Origin: Kushneria konosiri
GTDB taxonomy: Bacteria; Pseudomonadota; Gammaproteobacteria; Pseudomonadales; Halomonadaceae
NCBI RefSeq assembly: GCF_002155145.1
Contig: NZ_CP021323.1
Coordinates: forward strand, 992,001-1,056,000
Direction of reading: 5' to 3'
Length of the DNA: 64,000 nt
The notes beneath the pieces were generated by a model. The model ran no database searches, was not told the DNA's origin, and worked only from the letters and a program-made list of their open reading frames with translations. The position numbers and the translations under genes are program-made. This document shows positions 43,299 through 52,296 of this stretch, one piece after another; positions within the stretch are counted from its first letter, which is position 1, and each line of letters opens with the position of its first letter.

Positions 43299-44246
43299 AT
43301 GTCGATTCATCTGCTGGTCGTGACGCGCCTGTCACGCCATCATCAGGCCCGCATCGAAGCCGCCGGTTTTCGCCTTCATATGGCAGAAGACGCCGAGACC
43401 CGCCGCGAGGTACTCCGCCATCACCGTGATGACATTCGAGCCGCCCTGACCATCGGTACCATTGGCTTCACGGCCGAGGAAATGGACGAGCTGCCAAATC
43501 TGGGACTGATCTGTGCCCAAGGGGTCGGCTTTGAGGGCATTGACGTGGCAGCCGCTCGAGAGCGCGGCATTGCCGTCGCACACGGGCCTGGCACCAATGC
43601 CGAAACGGTGGCCGACCATACGCTTGGGCTGATGCTTTCCTGTCTTCGCCGTATTCCACAGGGGGATGCCGGCCTGCGCCTGGGGCAATGGCAGGAGATT
43701 CGCCGCAGCGCGCCGGTGCTGCACGGCAAGACACTGGGGCTTCTGGGCATGGGCAACGTGGCCCGTGCCATCGCCAGGCGCGCCCATTACGGTTTCGACA
43801 TGCCCGTGGTCTACTTCTCCCGCCAGCCGAAGGCCGATCTCGACTGGCCCCATACATCGGACCCGCAACATGTGGCGGCGCAGGCCGACGTGCTGGTCAG
43901 CGCCCTGCCCGGCGGTCCGGAGACGCACCATCTGATCAATGACGAGCTGCTGGGCGCCATGAAACCTGACAGCATTGTGGTCAACGTCGGTCGCGGTAGC
44001 GTGGTGGACAGTGATGCGCTGGTGCGTGCCGTCACCGAAAAGCGCCTTGCCGGCGCTGCCCTCGATGTCTTCGAGCATGAGCCCGACGTGCCGCAGGCGC
44101 TGAAGGATGAACCGCGCATCATCATGACGCCGCACACCGGGGGCCTCTCCCCTGAAGCTCTTGATGCCACCGTGGAACTGGTCATTCAGAATCTTCAGGC
44201 CTTTCACGAGGGCCGCGCGCTGGTAACCCCGGTGCCAGAAGCCTGA
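43299..44246 (+). CDS. D-2-hydroxyacid dehydrogenase (glyoxylate/hydroxypyruvate reductase type)
   Basis: 315 residues. Rossmann domain with GLLGMGNVARAIA, catalytic Arg in NVGRGSVVD, Glu in the HEPDVP segment and His in MTPHTGG. It would reduce glyoxylate or hydroxypyruvate with NADPH or NADH. The start at 43299 (MSIHLLVV) follows CCGAGAGA; the open frame extends 34 codons upstream without family sequence. The next gene starts 33 bp downstream and may be co-transcribed. Confidence 0.87.
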   Translation: MSIHLLVVTRLSRHHQARIEAAGFRLHMAEDAETRREVLRHHRDDIRAALTIGTIGFTAEEMDELPNLGLICAQGVGFEGIDVAAARERGIAVAHGPGTNAETVADHTLGLMLSCLRRIPQGDAGLRLGQWQEIRRSAPVLHGKTLGLLGMGNVARAIARRAHYGFDMPVVYFSRQPKADLDWPHTSDPQHVAAQADVLVSALPGGPETHHLINDELLGAMKPDSIVVNVGRGSVVDSDALVRAVTEKRLAGAALDVFEHEPDVPQALKDEPRIIMTPHTGGLSPEALDATVELVIQNLQAFHEGRALVTPVPEA

Positions 44247-44279
44247 TTCGTTTTGTGCATGCACCGACAGGAGCCCGCC

Positions 44280-44861
44280 ATGTGCGCTGACCATTCGGAA
44301 GACGTTCGTTCAAAGAAACAGAAAATGCTCGCCGGCGAGCTCTACATCGCCGATGATCCCGAACTGGCTCATGACTCGGCCGTTGCCAAGGCCGCCATGG
44401 CCGAATTCGCCAGAAGCTACGAGCACGACGTCGCAGCCGCCCATGCCATCCTGAAAGGGCTCTTCAAGGAGTTGGGTGATACCGCTCATATCCGGCCGCC
44501 GCTGCATGTCGACTACGGCTGCTACATCAGCTTCGGTGAGGGCTCATTTGCCAACTTCGGGCTGGTGGCACTGGATGTCGCGCCCATCACCATCGGTCGG
44601 GACGTCCAGATCGGGCCCAACGTGCAGCTGCTGACACCAACCCACCCCATCGATGCCGCCTCGAGACGCGCAAAGCTCGAAGCCGGCGCCCCGATCATCA
44701 TCGAAGACAACGTCTGGCTGGGCGGCGGTGCGATCGTGCTGGCCGGCGTCACCATTGGTGAGAACAGTGTCATCGGTGCCGGTGCGGTGGTCACCCGTGA
44801 CATCCCCGCCAACGTCGTAGCGGTGGGCAACCCGGCCCGCGTGATTCGACAACTTGAATAA
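44280..44861 (+). CDS. Maltose O-acetyltransferase-like sugar acetyltransferase
   Basis: 193 residues, left-handed beta-helix acetyltransferase of the Maa/LacA group. The N-terminal MLAGELYIADDPEL cap and hexapeptide repeats (ITIGRDVQIGPNVQLLTPTHPID, with catalytic His in PTHP; IIIEDNVWLGGGAIV) are clear. It acetylates glucose or maltose in related species, perhaps as a detoxification step. AGGAG precedes the ATG at 44280, 33 bp after the hydroxyacid dehydrogenase. Confidence 0.9.
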   Translation: MCADHSEDVRSKKQKMLAGELYIADDPELAHDSAVAKAAMAEFARSYEHDVAAAHAILKGLFKELGDTAHIRPPLHVDYGCYISFGEGSFANFGLVALDVAPITIGRDVQIGPNVQLLTPTHPIDAASRRAKLEAGAPIIIEDNVWLGGGAIVLAGVTIGENSVIGAGAVVTRDIPANVVAVGNPARVIRQLE

Positions 44862-44953
44862 TGCATCGCATTGAGCCTGCCATGCCCTTCTGACGACCGC
44901 CCGCTACACTGAGGCCGGCGCCGCGTTCTGCGGTGAACAGTCGAGATCAACGC

Positions 44954-46198
44954 ATGAGCCACGACACTGCCTTGCCCACCCCTCGCAGCCGCCGCGGGCT
45001 GGATGGCCTGAACTTCTTTCTGGCCGATGTCCGTGATGGCGTCGGGCCCTTTCTGGGCATCTACCTGCTGACGCGCTTTGACTGGAGTGCCGGGCAGATC
45101 GGCATGGCCATGTCGGCGATGACCTTTGCCACCATGATCGCGCAGAGCCCGGCCGGCATGCTGCTGGACGTTACCCGACACAAGCGTTTGCTGACCGCTC
45201 TGGCCACGCTCGTGGTCGCCGTGTGCAGCGTGCTGATGACGCTGCCGGCGCTGGTTAATCTGCCCTCTATCCTGCTGCTGCAGGCGCTGATGGGCGTCAG
45301 TGCGGCGCTGCTGCTGCCGGCCGTTGCCGCGATCACGCTGGGCATGGTCGGCAGCCGGCGCTTCCCGGAGCGCCAGGGCCGCAATGAAATCTTCAATCAC
45401 GCCGGCAACGTGGTGGCCGCGCTGCTCGCCGGCCTGCTGGCGCATTTTTTAAGCGTCGAATGGCTGTTTTATTCCCTGGTGCTGTTCGCCTGCGGCAGCC
45501 TGATCAGCGCGCTCGCCATTCGTGAGGAGGATATCGATCACGCCGCCGCCCGGGGCGCGATGGCCGATGAAACGCTGCCCCGGCAAGGCACCGGTGTGAT
45601 GGCGGTCCTGCGCCATCGACAGGTGCTCATGCTTGGCGCCACGCTGACCCTGTTTCACTTTTCAAATGCCGCCATGCTGCCGCTGGTCGGCCAGTACCTG
45701 ACGATCGGCGACAAGGACGCCGCCTCGCTGTACATGTCGGCCTGCATCGTCATTGCCCAGCTCGTGATGATCCCGGTGGCCTGGTGGGCGGGACGCAGGG
45801 CCGTCAGCTGGGGGCGACGACCGGTCTTCATGATCGGCCTGATCGCGCTGCCGCTGCGGGGCCTGCTCTATGGCGTCAGTAACGATCCCGTCTGGCTGCT
45901 GCTGGTACAGGCGCTGGACGGCATCGGCGCCGGCATCTTCGGCGTGCTCTGGCTAATTGTGGCCGCCGACCTGACCCATGGCACCGGGCGCTACAATGCA
46001 ACGGTCGGCGTGCTGGGCACGCTGTTTGCGCTGGGCGCCGCGGCCTCCAACCTGGTCGCCGGGGTCGTGGTGGACGCCAGCGGCTATGTCGGCGGCTTTC
46101 TCTTTCTTGCAGCGTTTGGATGCGCAGCGCCGCTGATCTTCTGGTGGGGCGTTGGCGAGACCCGCCCGATCGAGGACGCCTCTTCAGTGTCGGTGTAG
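44954..46198 (+). CDS. MFS transporter
   Basis: 414 residues with 12 predicted membrane helices. The start at 44954 (MSHDTALP) is preferred; a GTG at 44933 would add seven residues. The loop sequences DVTRHKRLL and RRAVSWGRRPVFMIG match the MFS A-type motif positions. Substrate unknown; related proteins in Gammaproteobacteria are poorly described efflux carriers. The preceding acetyltransferase stops 92 bp upstream. Confidence 0.85.
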   Translation: MSHDTALPTPRSRRGLDGLNFFLADVRDGVGPFLGIYLLTRFDWSAGQIGMAMSAMTFATMIAQSPAGMLLDVTRHKRLLTALATLVVAVCSVLMTLPALVNLPSILLLQALMGVSAALLLPAVAAITLGMVGSRRFPERQGRNEIFNHAGNVVAALLAGLLAHFLSVEWLFYSLVLFACGSLISALAIREEDIDHAAARGAMADETLPRQGTGVMAVLRHRQVLMLGATLTLFHFSNAAMLPLVGQYLTIGDKDAASLYMSACIVIAQLVMIPVAWWAGRRAVSWGRRPVFMIGLIALPLRGLLYGVSNDPVWLLLVQALDGIGAGIFGVLWLIVAADLTHGTGRYNATVGVLGTLFALGAAASNLVAGVVVDASGYVGGFLFLAAFGCAAPLIFWWGVGETRPIEDASSVSV

Positions 46199-46245
46199 GC
46201 TCTCGGCGCCATCATTGCCTGTCGTTCTGCGTGCGCTATCTGTGG

Positions 46246-47076
46246 TTAACGACCGGGAAGAGGCACGCCCGGCTTATGGGCATACGTCACGGTCTCGCCA
46301 AATCCCTCCGCCCCGATCCGCTGCTCGAGCCCGGCGTCCAGCACCTGCCGACCGGTGATGTGAAAGCTTCCATCACGGCTTTCTCCCCGGGTCAGCGAAG
46401 CATCATCGAGTATCGCCTCCAGTCGCCGGGCGACGGCGTCACCGGAGTCGACCAGCTGAACGTGGCGGCCCAGCTGCGCCTGAATGGGCGCTCGCAGCAG
46501 CGGATAGTGCGTGCAGCCCAGCACCAGCTGGTCGAGGGCGTGCCACTCGGGAGCGTGCAGGGGAGAAAGCTCGGCGGCCAGCGCGTCACCATCGAGTGTG
46601 TTTGATCGCCAGTACTGCTCGGCCAGTGCGGCAAGGTTCGGCGCGCCTACCGTCACGACCCGGCAGTGACCGGCAAAGCGCTCGATCAGGGTCGCGACAT
46701 GGGCACTTTTCACCGTCCCCGGCGTGGCCAGCACGCCGATGACACCGCTGCGACTGGCCGCAGCCGCCGGGCGGATCGCCGGCACCACGCCCACCACCGG
46801 GATCGACAGCCGTTCTCTCAGTGCCGGCAACACCACGGTCGAGGCCGTGTTGCAGGCGATCACCACCGCATCGACAGGACGAGTCGCTACAGCCCGTGTG
46901 ATGAGATCGCATACGCGAGCGATCAGTGCCTCGGCATCAAGATTGCCATAGGGGAACGCTGCGCTGTCAGCGATGTAGTGCTGCGAAAGTCCCGGCAGGC
47001 GATGGCGAATGGCCCGCGCAATGGTCAGTCCGCCAATGCCGGAATCCAGCAGCCAGATGGCTCGCGTCTTCTGCAT
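46246..47076 (-). CDS. murI: Glutamate racemase
   Basis: Supplies D-glutamate for peptidoglycan. Two catalytic cysteines lie in IACNTAST and LGCTHYPLL, and LLDSGIGGLTI is the N-terminal motif. The start at 47076 (MQKTRAIW) fits family length (276 residues) and has AGGC upstream; further upstream in-frame starts to 47133 have no ribosome site. Ends convergent with the MFS gene, 47 bp apart. Confidence 0.92.
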   Translation of the reverse strand: MQKTRAIWLLDSGIGGLTIARAIRHRLPGLSQHYIADSAAFPYGNLDAEALIARVCDLITRAVATRPVDAVVIACNTASTVVLPALRERLSIPVVGVVPAIRPAAAASRSGVIGVLATPGTVKSAHVATLIERFAGHCRVVTVGAPNLAALAEQYWRSNTLDGDALAAELSPLHAPEWHALDQLVLGCTHYPLLRAPIQAQLGRHVQLVDSGDAVARRLEAILDDASLTRGESRDGSFHITGRQVLDAGLEQRIGAEGFGETVTYAHKPGVPLPGR

Positions 47077-47305
47077 GACTGTTTTGCCTGCTTCCCGGTT
47101 CGAGTATCGGATGGTCATGTGTATGTCGAGCATGACGTCCGATCATGCCAATGCAGAAGAATATCTCAGCGACACATCGCCGTGCTTCCCCATTGCCGCC
47201 GGGTCATTGATACTGTCAATTCTCGTGACAAACACGAGCCCCATACAACAGGTGCCGGCCGGTCATGACCTGCCGTACACCAAACAACACAATGGGAACA
47301 TTGCC

Positions 47306-48610
47306 ATGACTTCTGTCACCCGAGCGTCTCCGCTCGATCTTCTGCGCCTGCATGTGCTGGTGGTTATCCTCTCGCTGATTGCCGAGTGGATCGGCATCAT
47401 CAAGATTCCGCTGGGCGTTGGTACGCTGTTATTGCTGCCGCTGTTTTATGCCTTTTTGCTGGCCATTGCCCTTAACCCGCATCTTTCCAGCCAGTTTCAT
47501 GCGCTGGTGCCGCCACGCCTGAGCGATGCAGCCTCCCCGCTGATCCTGATTGCGATCATGCCGTTCATTGCCCGCTTTGGGTCTACCATCGGGCCATCGA
47601 TCGATCAGATCATCAGTGCCGGGCCAGCGCTGATCCTTCAGGAACTGGGCAATCTGGGCACCATGCTGATCGCCCTGCCGTTTGCCTTGCTGGTGCTGAA
47701 AATGGGTCGCGAATCGATCGGGGCGACCTATTCGATTGCGCGTGAACCCAATATCGCAATCATCTCGGACCGCTATGGCCTGAAGGGTCCGGAAGGGATC
47801 GGCGTGATGGGGGTCTACGTGGTTGGCACCATGTTCGGCACCCTCTGGTTTGCGCTGATGGCCGGTTTTCTCGGCTCGGCGGGCTGGTTTGACCCGCGCG
47901 CGCTGGCGATGGCCTGTGGCGTGGGTAGCGGCAGCATGGTGGCGGCCTGTTCAGGGGCGCTGGCCGAGGCCGTTCCTGCCATGCGCGAGGAGCTGTTCGC
48001 CTTTGCCGGGGCCAGTAATCTCCTGACCTATGCCACCGGCCTTTATGTGTCGCTCTTTATCGCCCTGCCGGTCGCGGAGTGGCTCTACAAGCGGCTCAGC
48101 CCCAAACGCCAGGCGACTGCCTCTATCAATCCCGCCGATGCCGACAGCGCCACAGAGGCGGCGGCTGAACTTCGCCCCGAGCAGCAGATCGGCCGGACCG
48201 CGATGATGCTGGCAGCCGTCTGCGTGGTGGGCTGGATCACCAATGTGATCAGCGCCGGCACGCTCTGGGGCGCCCTGCCGGGCATGATCATTCTTTACGT
48301 CATGAGTCTGATCGGACTGCTCATCACCCGGGCCATGCCCTTCTACCTGCCGGCGATTGCCTGGATATCGCTGGTCAGCATTGTCATGACCCTGCCGTTT
48401 TTTCCCGGTAATGCCTGGGTGGTAGCGCAGCTGTCGCAGGTCAACTTCCTGGCCATCGTCACGCCCGTGCTCGCCTACGCCGGCTTCGTCCTGTCGAAGC
48501 AGGAGTTCAGCATGTTCCGCCGTACCGGCTGGAAGCTGGTGCTGGTGTCGCTGCTGGTGTTCACTGGCACCTATCTCGGTTCGGCAGTGGTCGCCCAGAT
48601 CCTGCTTTAA
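47306..48610 (+). CDS. DUF3100 membrane protein, probable transporter
   Basis: 434 residues, about ten hydrophobic segments, with a charged insert between the fifth and sixth (SPKRQATASINPADADSATE). DUF3100 proteins have no proven role. The two genes that follow encode a hydroxyacid dehydrogenase and an aldehyde dehydrogenase, so import of a hydroxyacid or similar carbon source is a fair guess. The start at 47306 (MTSVTRAS) follows GGGA; the open frame upstream is an artefact. Confidence 0.75.
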   Translation: MTSVTRASPLDLLRLHVLVVILSLIAEWIGIIKIPLGVGTLLLLPLFYAFLLAIALNPHLSSQFHALVPPRLSDAASPLILIAIMPFIARFGSTIGPSIDQIISAGPALILQELGNLGTMLIALPFALLVLKMGRESIGATYSIAREPNIAIISDRYGLKGPEGIGVMGVYVVGTMFGTLWFALMAGFLGSAGWFDPRALAMACGVGSGSMVAACSGALAEAVPAMREELFAFAGASNLLTYATGLYVSLFIALPVAEWLYKRLSPKRQATASINPADADSATEAAAELRPEQQIGRTAMMLAAVCVVGWITNVISAGTLWGALPGMIILYVMSLIGLLITRAMPFYLPAIAWISLVSIVMTLPFFPGNAWVVAQLSQVNFLAIVTPVLAYAGFVLSKQEFSMFRRTGWKLVLVSLLVFTGTYLGSAVVAQILL

Positions 48611-48618
48611 CCCGCAAC

Positions 48619-48650
48619 GGTGTGGCACACCTTTACCGGCGTGCCACACC
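48619..48650 (+). other. Intergenic hairpin in the DUF3100 operon
   Basis: GGTGTGGCAC (48619-48628) pairs perfectly with GTGCCACACC (48641-48650), loop 12, without a T-run. It probably lowers or stabilises expression rather than terminating, since the next gene continues in the same direction. Confidence 0.45.
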
Positions 48651-48683
48651 CACGTTGATCCCTTTCGCATTACGGAGACACGC

Positions 48684-49556
48684 ATGTCCATGAAGATCGT
48701 CGTCATCGGCCCGGGGCAGATGGGGGGCAATATGGCGCTCACGCTCAAGCGCGCCGGCTTTGAGGTCACGGGTATCGACCCCAGCGAACAGGCGCGACAG
48801 CGGCTGAGCGATCAGGGTCTGAATGTGGCCAGCGACGCCGCGCTGCCCTCTGCCGAGGTCTATCTGCTGTCACTGCCCACTTCCGATCATGTTCGCACGG
48901 TGATCGAATCAAGCCCCGGGCTTCTCGAGCACGCCGCGCGTGGCAGTGTGGTGATGGACACCTCGACCAGCGACCCGGTCGTCAGCCGCGCCCTGGCACA
49001 AAAGGTCACGGACGCCGGCCTTGAATGGCTGGATGCTCCGGTCAGCGGCGGTCCGAAGGGCGCCGCCACAGGCAAGATGGGCGTGCTGCTCGGCGGTGAG
49101 GCATCCACCATCGAGCGGGTGGTCCCGGTGCTTGAGGCCCTGTCGGCCCGCTATACCCACGTGGGCCCGGCCGGCAGCGGCCATGTGGTCAAGCTGGCCA
49201 ACAACTACCTGTGTGCAGCCAACCTGATCGCCACCGGCGAGGCCGTCGCCATGGCGGCAAAAGCCGGGGTTGATCCAGCGGCCTGTCTGGCCGGGCTCAA
49301 CAGCGGCTCGGGGCGCAGCGCCGTCAGGGAGGTCAACTTCCCCGAATGGATTTTCTCGGAGCGTTTTGACTCGGGCTTTACCACCGGCCTGATGCGCAAG
49401 GACCTTCGTCTGGCCCGTGACGCCGCCGAGCAGTTGGACACCCCAAGGGCCCTGCTGAACCATGTGGTCGAGCGCTGGCACGAGGCGCGCGACATCGAGG
49501 ATCAACAAGACTTCAACCGCATCGCCGATGCCCTTCTCGCCACCGCCCGCAAGTAA
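48684..49556 (+). CDS. NAD(P)-dependent beta-hydroxyacid dehydrogenase (HIBADH family)
   Basis: 290 residues. Rossmann loop GPGQMGGNMA (about 9-18), substrate-binding segment DAPVSGGPKGA and catalytic Lys in GSGHVVKLANNY. The family includes 3-hydroxyisobutyrate dehydrogenase and tartronate semialdehyde reductase; the substrate cannot be chosen from sequence. ACGGAGACACGC precedes the ATG. The broken aldehyde dehydrogenase gene starts 14 bp after its stop, consistent with a former two-step oxidation pathway. Confidence 0.88.
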   Translation: MSMKIVVIGPGQMGGNMALTLKRAGFEVTGIDPSEQARQRLSDQGLNVASDAALPSAEVYLLSLPTSDHVRTVIESSPGLLEHAARGSVVMDTSTSDPVVSRALAQKVTDAGLEWLDAPVSGGPKGAATGKMGVLLGGEASTIERVVPVLEALSARYTHVGPAGSGHVVKLANNYLCAANLIATGEAVAMAAKAGVDPAACLAGLNSGSGRSAVREVNFPEWIFSERFDSGFTTGLMRKDLRLARDAAEQLDTPRALLNHVVERWHEARDIEDQQDFNRIADALLATARK

Positions 49557-49570
49557 CAGGAAATACTGTC

Positions 49571-51133
49571 ATGTCGACCCCCTCTGCACAGGATGAGCGT
49601 GCAAAGGCACGCCTTGAGGCCCTGCTGGATCACTTTGGCCTGTCTCGCAGTGAGGCACCGGCTACCAACTGGATCGACGGTCAGGCCGTCGTCGGCCAGT
49701 GAGAAACGATCACACTGCGCAACCCGGTCACCGGTCAGTCGCTGGTGAGCTACTTCGATGCCGGCCAGGCCCTGGTTGAACGAGCCGTCAGCGCCGGCAC
49801 GCGTGCACAAATCGAATGGATGGGCCTGACCGCCAGCGCCCGCGGCCGACACATGAATGCCGCCATTCGGGCGCTGGAAGGACAGGAAGAGTCACTGGCG
49901 CAGCTGGAAAGCGTGGTGGCCGGCAAGCCGATCAGCGACTGTCGTGGTGAAGTCGGCAAGGTGCGCGAAATGTTTGAGTACTACGCCGGCTGGTGTGACA
50001 AGCAGCATGGCGAAGTGATCCCGGTGCCCACCTCGTATCTCAACTATGTGCGCCACGTCTCCTATGGCGTGGTCGGTCAGATCACGCCCTGGAATGCGCC
50101 GATGTTCACCTGCGCCTGGCAGCTGGCGCCCGCCATCGCGGCCGGTAACGCGGCCGTGCTCAAGCCCTCGGAGCTGACGCCCTTCACCTCAGTCGTGATC
50201 GCAGGGCTTTTGGAAAGCGGCGGGCTGCCAAAGGGGCTGATCAACATTATCAACGGCGTGGGGCCGACCACCGGTGCCGCCCTGACCGATCATGACGGCA
50301 TCTCGAAGCTGGTGTTTGTTGGCTCGCCGGAAAGCGGACGGATGATCGCCCAGGCCGGCGCGCGCCGCCTGGTGCCCAGCGTGCTGGAGCTCGGCGGCAA
50401 GTCCGCCAACATCATTTTCAATGACGCCAGACTCGATGACGCCGTGGCCGGCGCTCAGGCCGCCATTTTTGCCGCTGCCGGGCAGAACTGTGTGGCGGGA
50501 TCACGTCTTTTGATTCAGCGCGACATCTTCGATGAGGTCGTTGAACGACTGGGACGCGCCGCGGCACAGATTCCGGTGGGGCTGCCGGAAGACGATGCCA
50601 CCCGCATGGGACCGCTTCAAAACGCCCGGCAGTTCGAACGGGTCATGGCCATGATCAATACGGCGATCGAATCCGGCGCCCGCCTCATGACCGGCGGCCA
50701 TCGCCCACAGGGGCTGCCCGAAGGGACCGGCGGCTACTATCTGGCGCCTACCATTCTGGCCGATGTGACCCCCGACATAGCCATTGCCTGCGAGGAGGTG
50801 TTCGGTCCGGTGCTGGTCGCCATGCCCTTCGATGACGAAGCCGAGGCCATCCGCCTTGCCAATGCCACCCGCTTTGGGCTGGCCGGTGCTGTCTGGACAC
50901 AGGATGTCGCCCGCGCCCATCGCGTGGCCGGCAAGCTGCGGGCCGGCACAATCTGGATCAACAGCTACAAGGCGATCAACGTCATGTCGCCGTTTGGCGG
51001 CTTCGGCGACAGCGGCTTTGGGCGCTCCAGCGGTCTGGATGGCCTGAAGGAGTACACCCTGCCCCAGAGCGTCTGGGTGGAAACCGGCGGGCAGGCAAGC
51101 GTGGCGATGGGGTATGGCAACGGCGTGGGGTGA
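49571..51133 (+). pseudogene. Aldehyde dehydrogenase with in-frame TGA at codon 44
   Basis: The reading frame starts at ATG 49571 (AGGAAATACTGTC upstream) and reads MSTPSAQDERAKARLEALLD...; codon 44 is TGA (49700-49702). The same frame then continues through a full aldehyde dehydrogenase: ETITLRNPVTG, LELGGKSANIIF and catalytic Cys in GQNCVAGSRLL. The only start after the stop is a GTG at 49745 without a ribosome site, which would remove 58 residues including the start of the NAD-domain. A loss-of-function mutation or a sequencing error are the main readings. If intact, it would be a 520-residue NAD-dependent enzyme. Confidence 0.85.
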
Positions 51134-51154
51134 GTCTTTCCCATGAGACCTGTA

Positions 51155-51179
51155 AGCCCACCTTTTGGTGGGCTTTTTT
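51155..51179 (+). terminator. Terminator of the DUF3100-dehydrogenase unit
   Basis: AGCCCACC (51155-51162) pairs with GGTGGGCT (51167-51174), loop TTTT, followed by six T. It ends the unit 20 bp after the aldehyde dehydrogenase stop. Confidence 0.9.
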
Positions 51180-51213
51180 GTGCTGCCATGCCGGGATCAC
51201 GCGAACGCTTTTC

Positions 51214-51249
51214 GGTGTGCCCCTGAGCTTGGGTGTGCCCCTGAGCTTG
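51214..51249. repeat. 18-bp tandem duplication
   Basis: GGTGTGCCCCTGAGCTTG occurs twice head to tail (51214-51231 and 51232-51249), between the terminator and the EamA gene stop. It looks like a recent replication slippage. No function is evident. Confidence 0.9.
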
Positions 51250-51271
51250 AATGAAGACAGCACGCCATTCT

Positions 51272-52201
51272 CTATCGCGTCACGACAACCAGACCGACCA
51301 GCAAGAGCACTCCGCCCGCCAGGAAGTTGATCGTCAGGGGCTCGCCGAGCAAGAACGCCCCGAACAGCACGCCAAAAATCGGGGATAGAAACGAAAAGAT
51401 CCCCAGTTGCGAGGCAAAGTAGCGCCGGAGCAGTGCGAACCACAAAAGCAGTGCGGCAAAGGAGATGACCAGCGTCTGGAAGGTCAGACTGGCGAGCGCT
51501 GCGCCCGTGAACTGAATACGCCCAAAATCGCCCAGCAGTATCGTGGCGGGCAGCAACAGCAGACCCGCAACGGTCAGCTGATAGCATAATGTCTGGACCG
51601 GCGGCGTCTCGGAAAGCGATGAACGACGGATCACCAGCGTCGTGGCCGCCCAGGCAAGACCGGCCAGCAGACCCAGTAGATCACCGCGCAGAATGTCACC
51701 GGCATTGTCGATATCGGTATCCGGTGCCATCGCCAGCACCATACCGCCAAAGGCCAGGGCAACACCGATCCACTGTCGTCGTGTCAGCTGTTCGCCCGGC
51801 ACCCACAGGTGCAGCCCCACGGCCGCAAAAACGGGAGCCGTGTAGAGAAACACCGACATGTGAGAGGCCAGCGTATGGTTGAGCCCCCAGGCCACAAACA
51901 AGAACTCCGCGGCAAATCCCAGCCCCACCAGAACCCCCGGGCCGAGCTGCGCGCGCATATCGCGCAGCCGGATGCCCTGCCACCAGGCCAGCGCCGCCAC
52001 CAGCACGGCCGCAAGCGATGAGCGCAGGGCCACCTGTGACAGCGGTGACATGTCCTCGGCCACCATCTTGATGGCCACCTGCTGAGCGCCCAGCACGATG
52101 CAAAACAGCACCATCAGGGCGCTGGCCTGCAGGTCCAGCCGCCGGCGCGCCGAATGGCTGCCTGTCGATAGGGTGGGCGTTGTCTGTCCGGTGTTCTGCA
52201 T
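51272..52201 (-). CDS. EamA/DMT-family transporter
   Basis: 309 residues, ten predicted helices in two EamA repeats. Such proteins export amino acids or other metabolites. The N-terminal tail is hydrophilic (about 25 residues, including GSHSARRRLDL). Divergent from the broken LysR gene with a 95-bp shared promoter region, the usual layout for a LysR-controlled exporter. Its regulator may therefore be lost in this isolate. Confidence 0.88.
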   Translation of the reverse strand: MQNTGQTTPTLSTGSHSARRRLDLQASALMVLFCIVLGAQQVAIKMVAEDMSPLSQVALRSSLAAVLVAALAWWQGIRLRDMRAQLGPGVLVGLGFAAEFLFVAWGLNHTLASHMSVFLYTAPVFAAVGLHLWVPGEQLTRRQWIGVALAFGGMVLAMAPDTDIDNAGDILRGDLLGLLAGLAWAATTLVIRRSSLSETPPVQTLCYQLTVAGLLLLPATILLGDFGRIQFTGAALASLTFQTLVISFAALLLWFALLRRYFASQLGIFSFLSPIFGVLFGAFLLGEPLTINFLAGGVLLLVGLVVVTR

Positions 52202-52296
52202 AGGGCCTCCTGTCGGTCACAGGCTTCAGTGGAGCATTTGCCGGGGCCGTCGCCAAACGATTAATCTGGAGATCAAGGCTCAGGAAAACTCAACCC

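Noticed and set aside
47009-47305. Long upstream extension of the DUF3100 frame
   Set aside because: Overlaps murI on the other strand and lacks family sequence; the start at 47306 has a ribosome site.
49700-49702. TGA read as selenocysteine
   Set aside because: Aldehyde dehydrogenases do not use selenocysteine, the codon is far from the catalytic Cys, and no selenocysteine insertion hairpin is apparent just after it.
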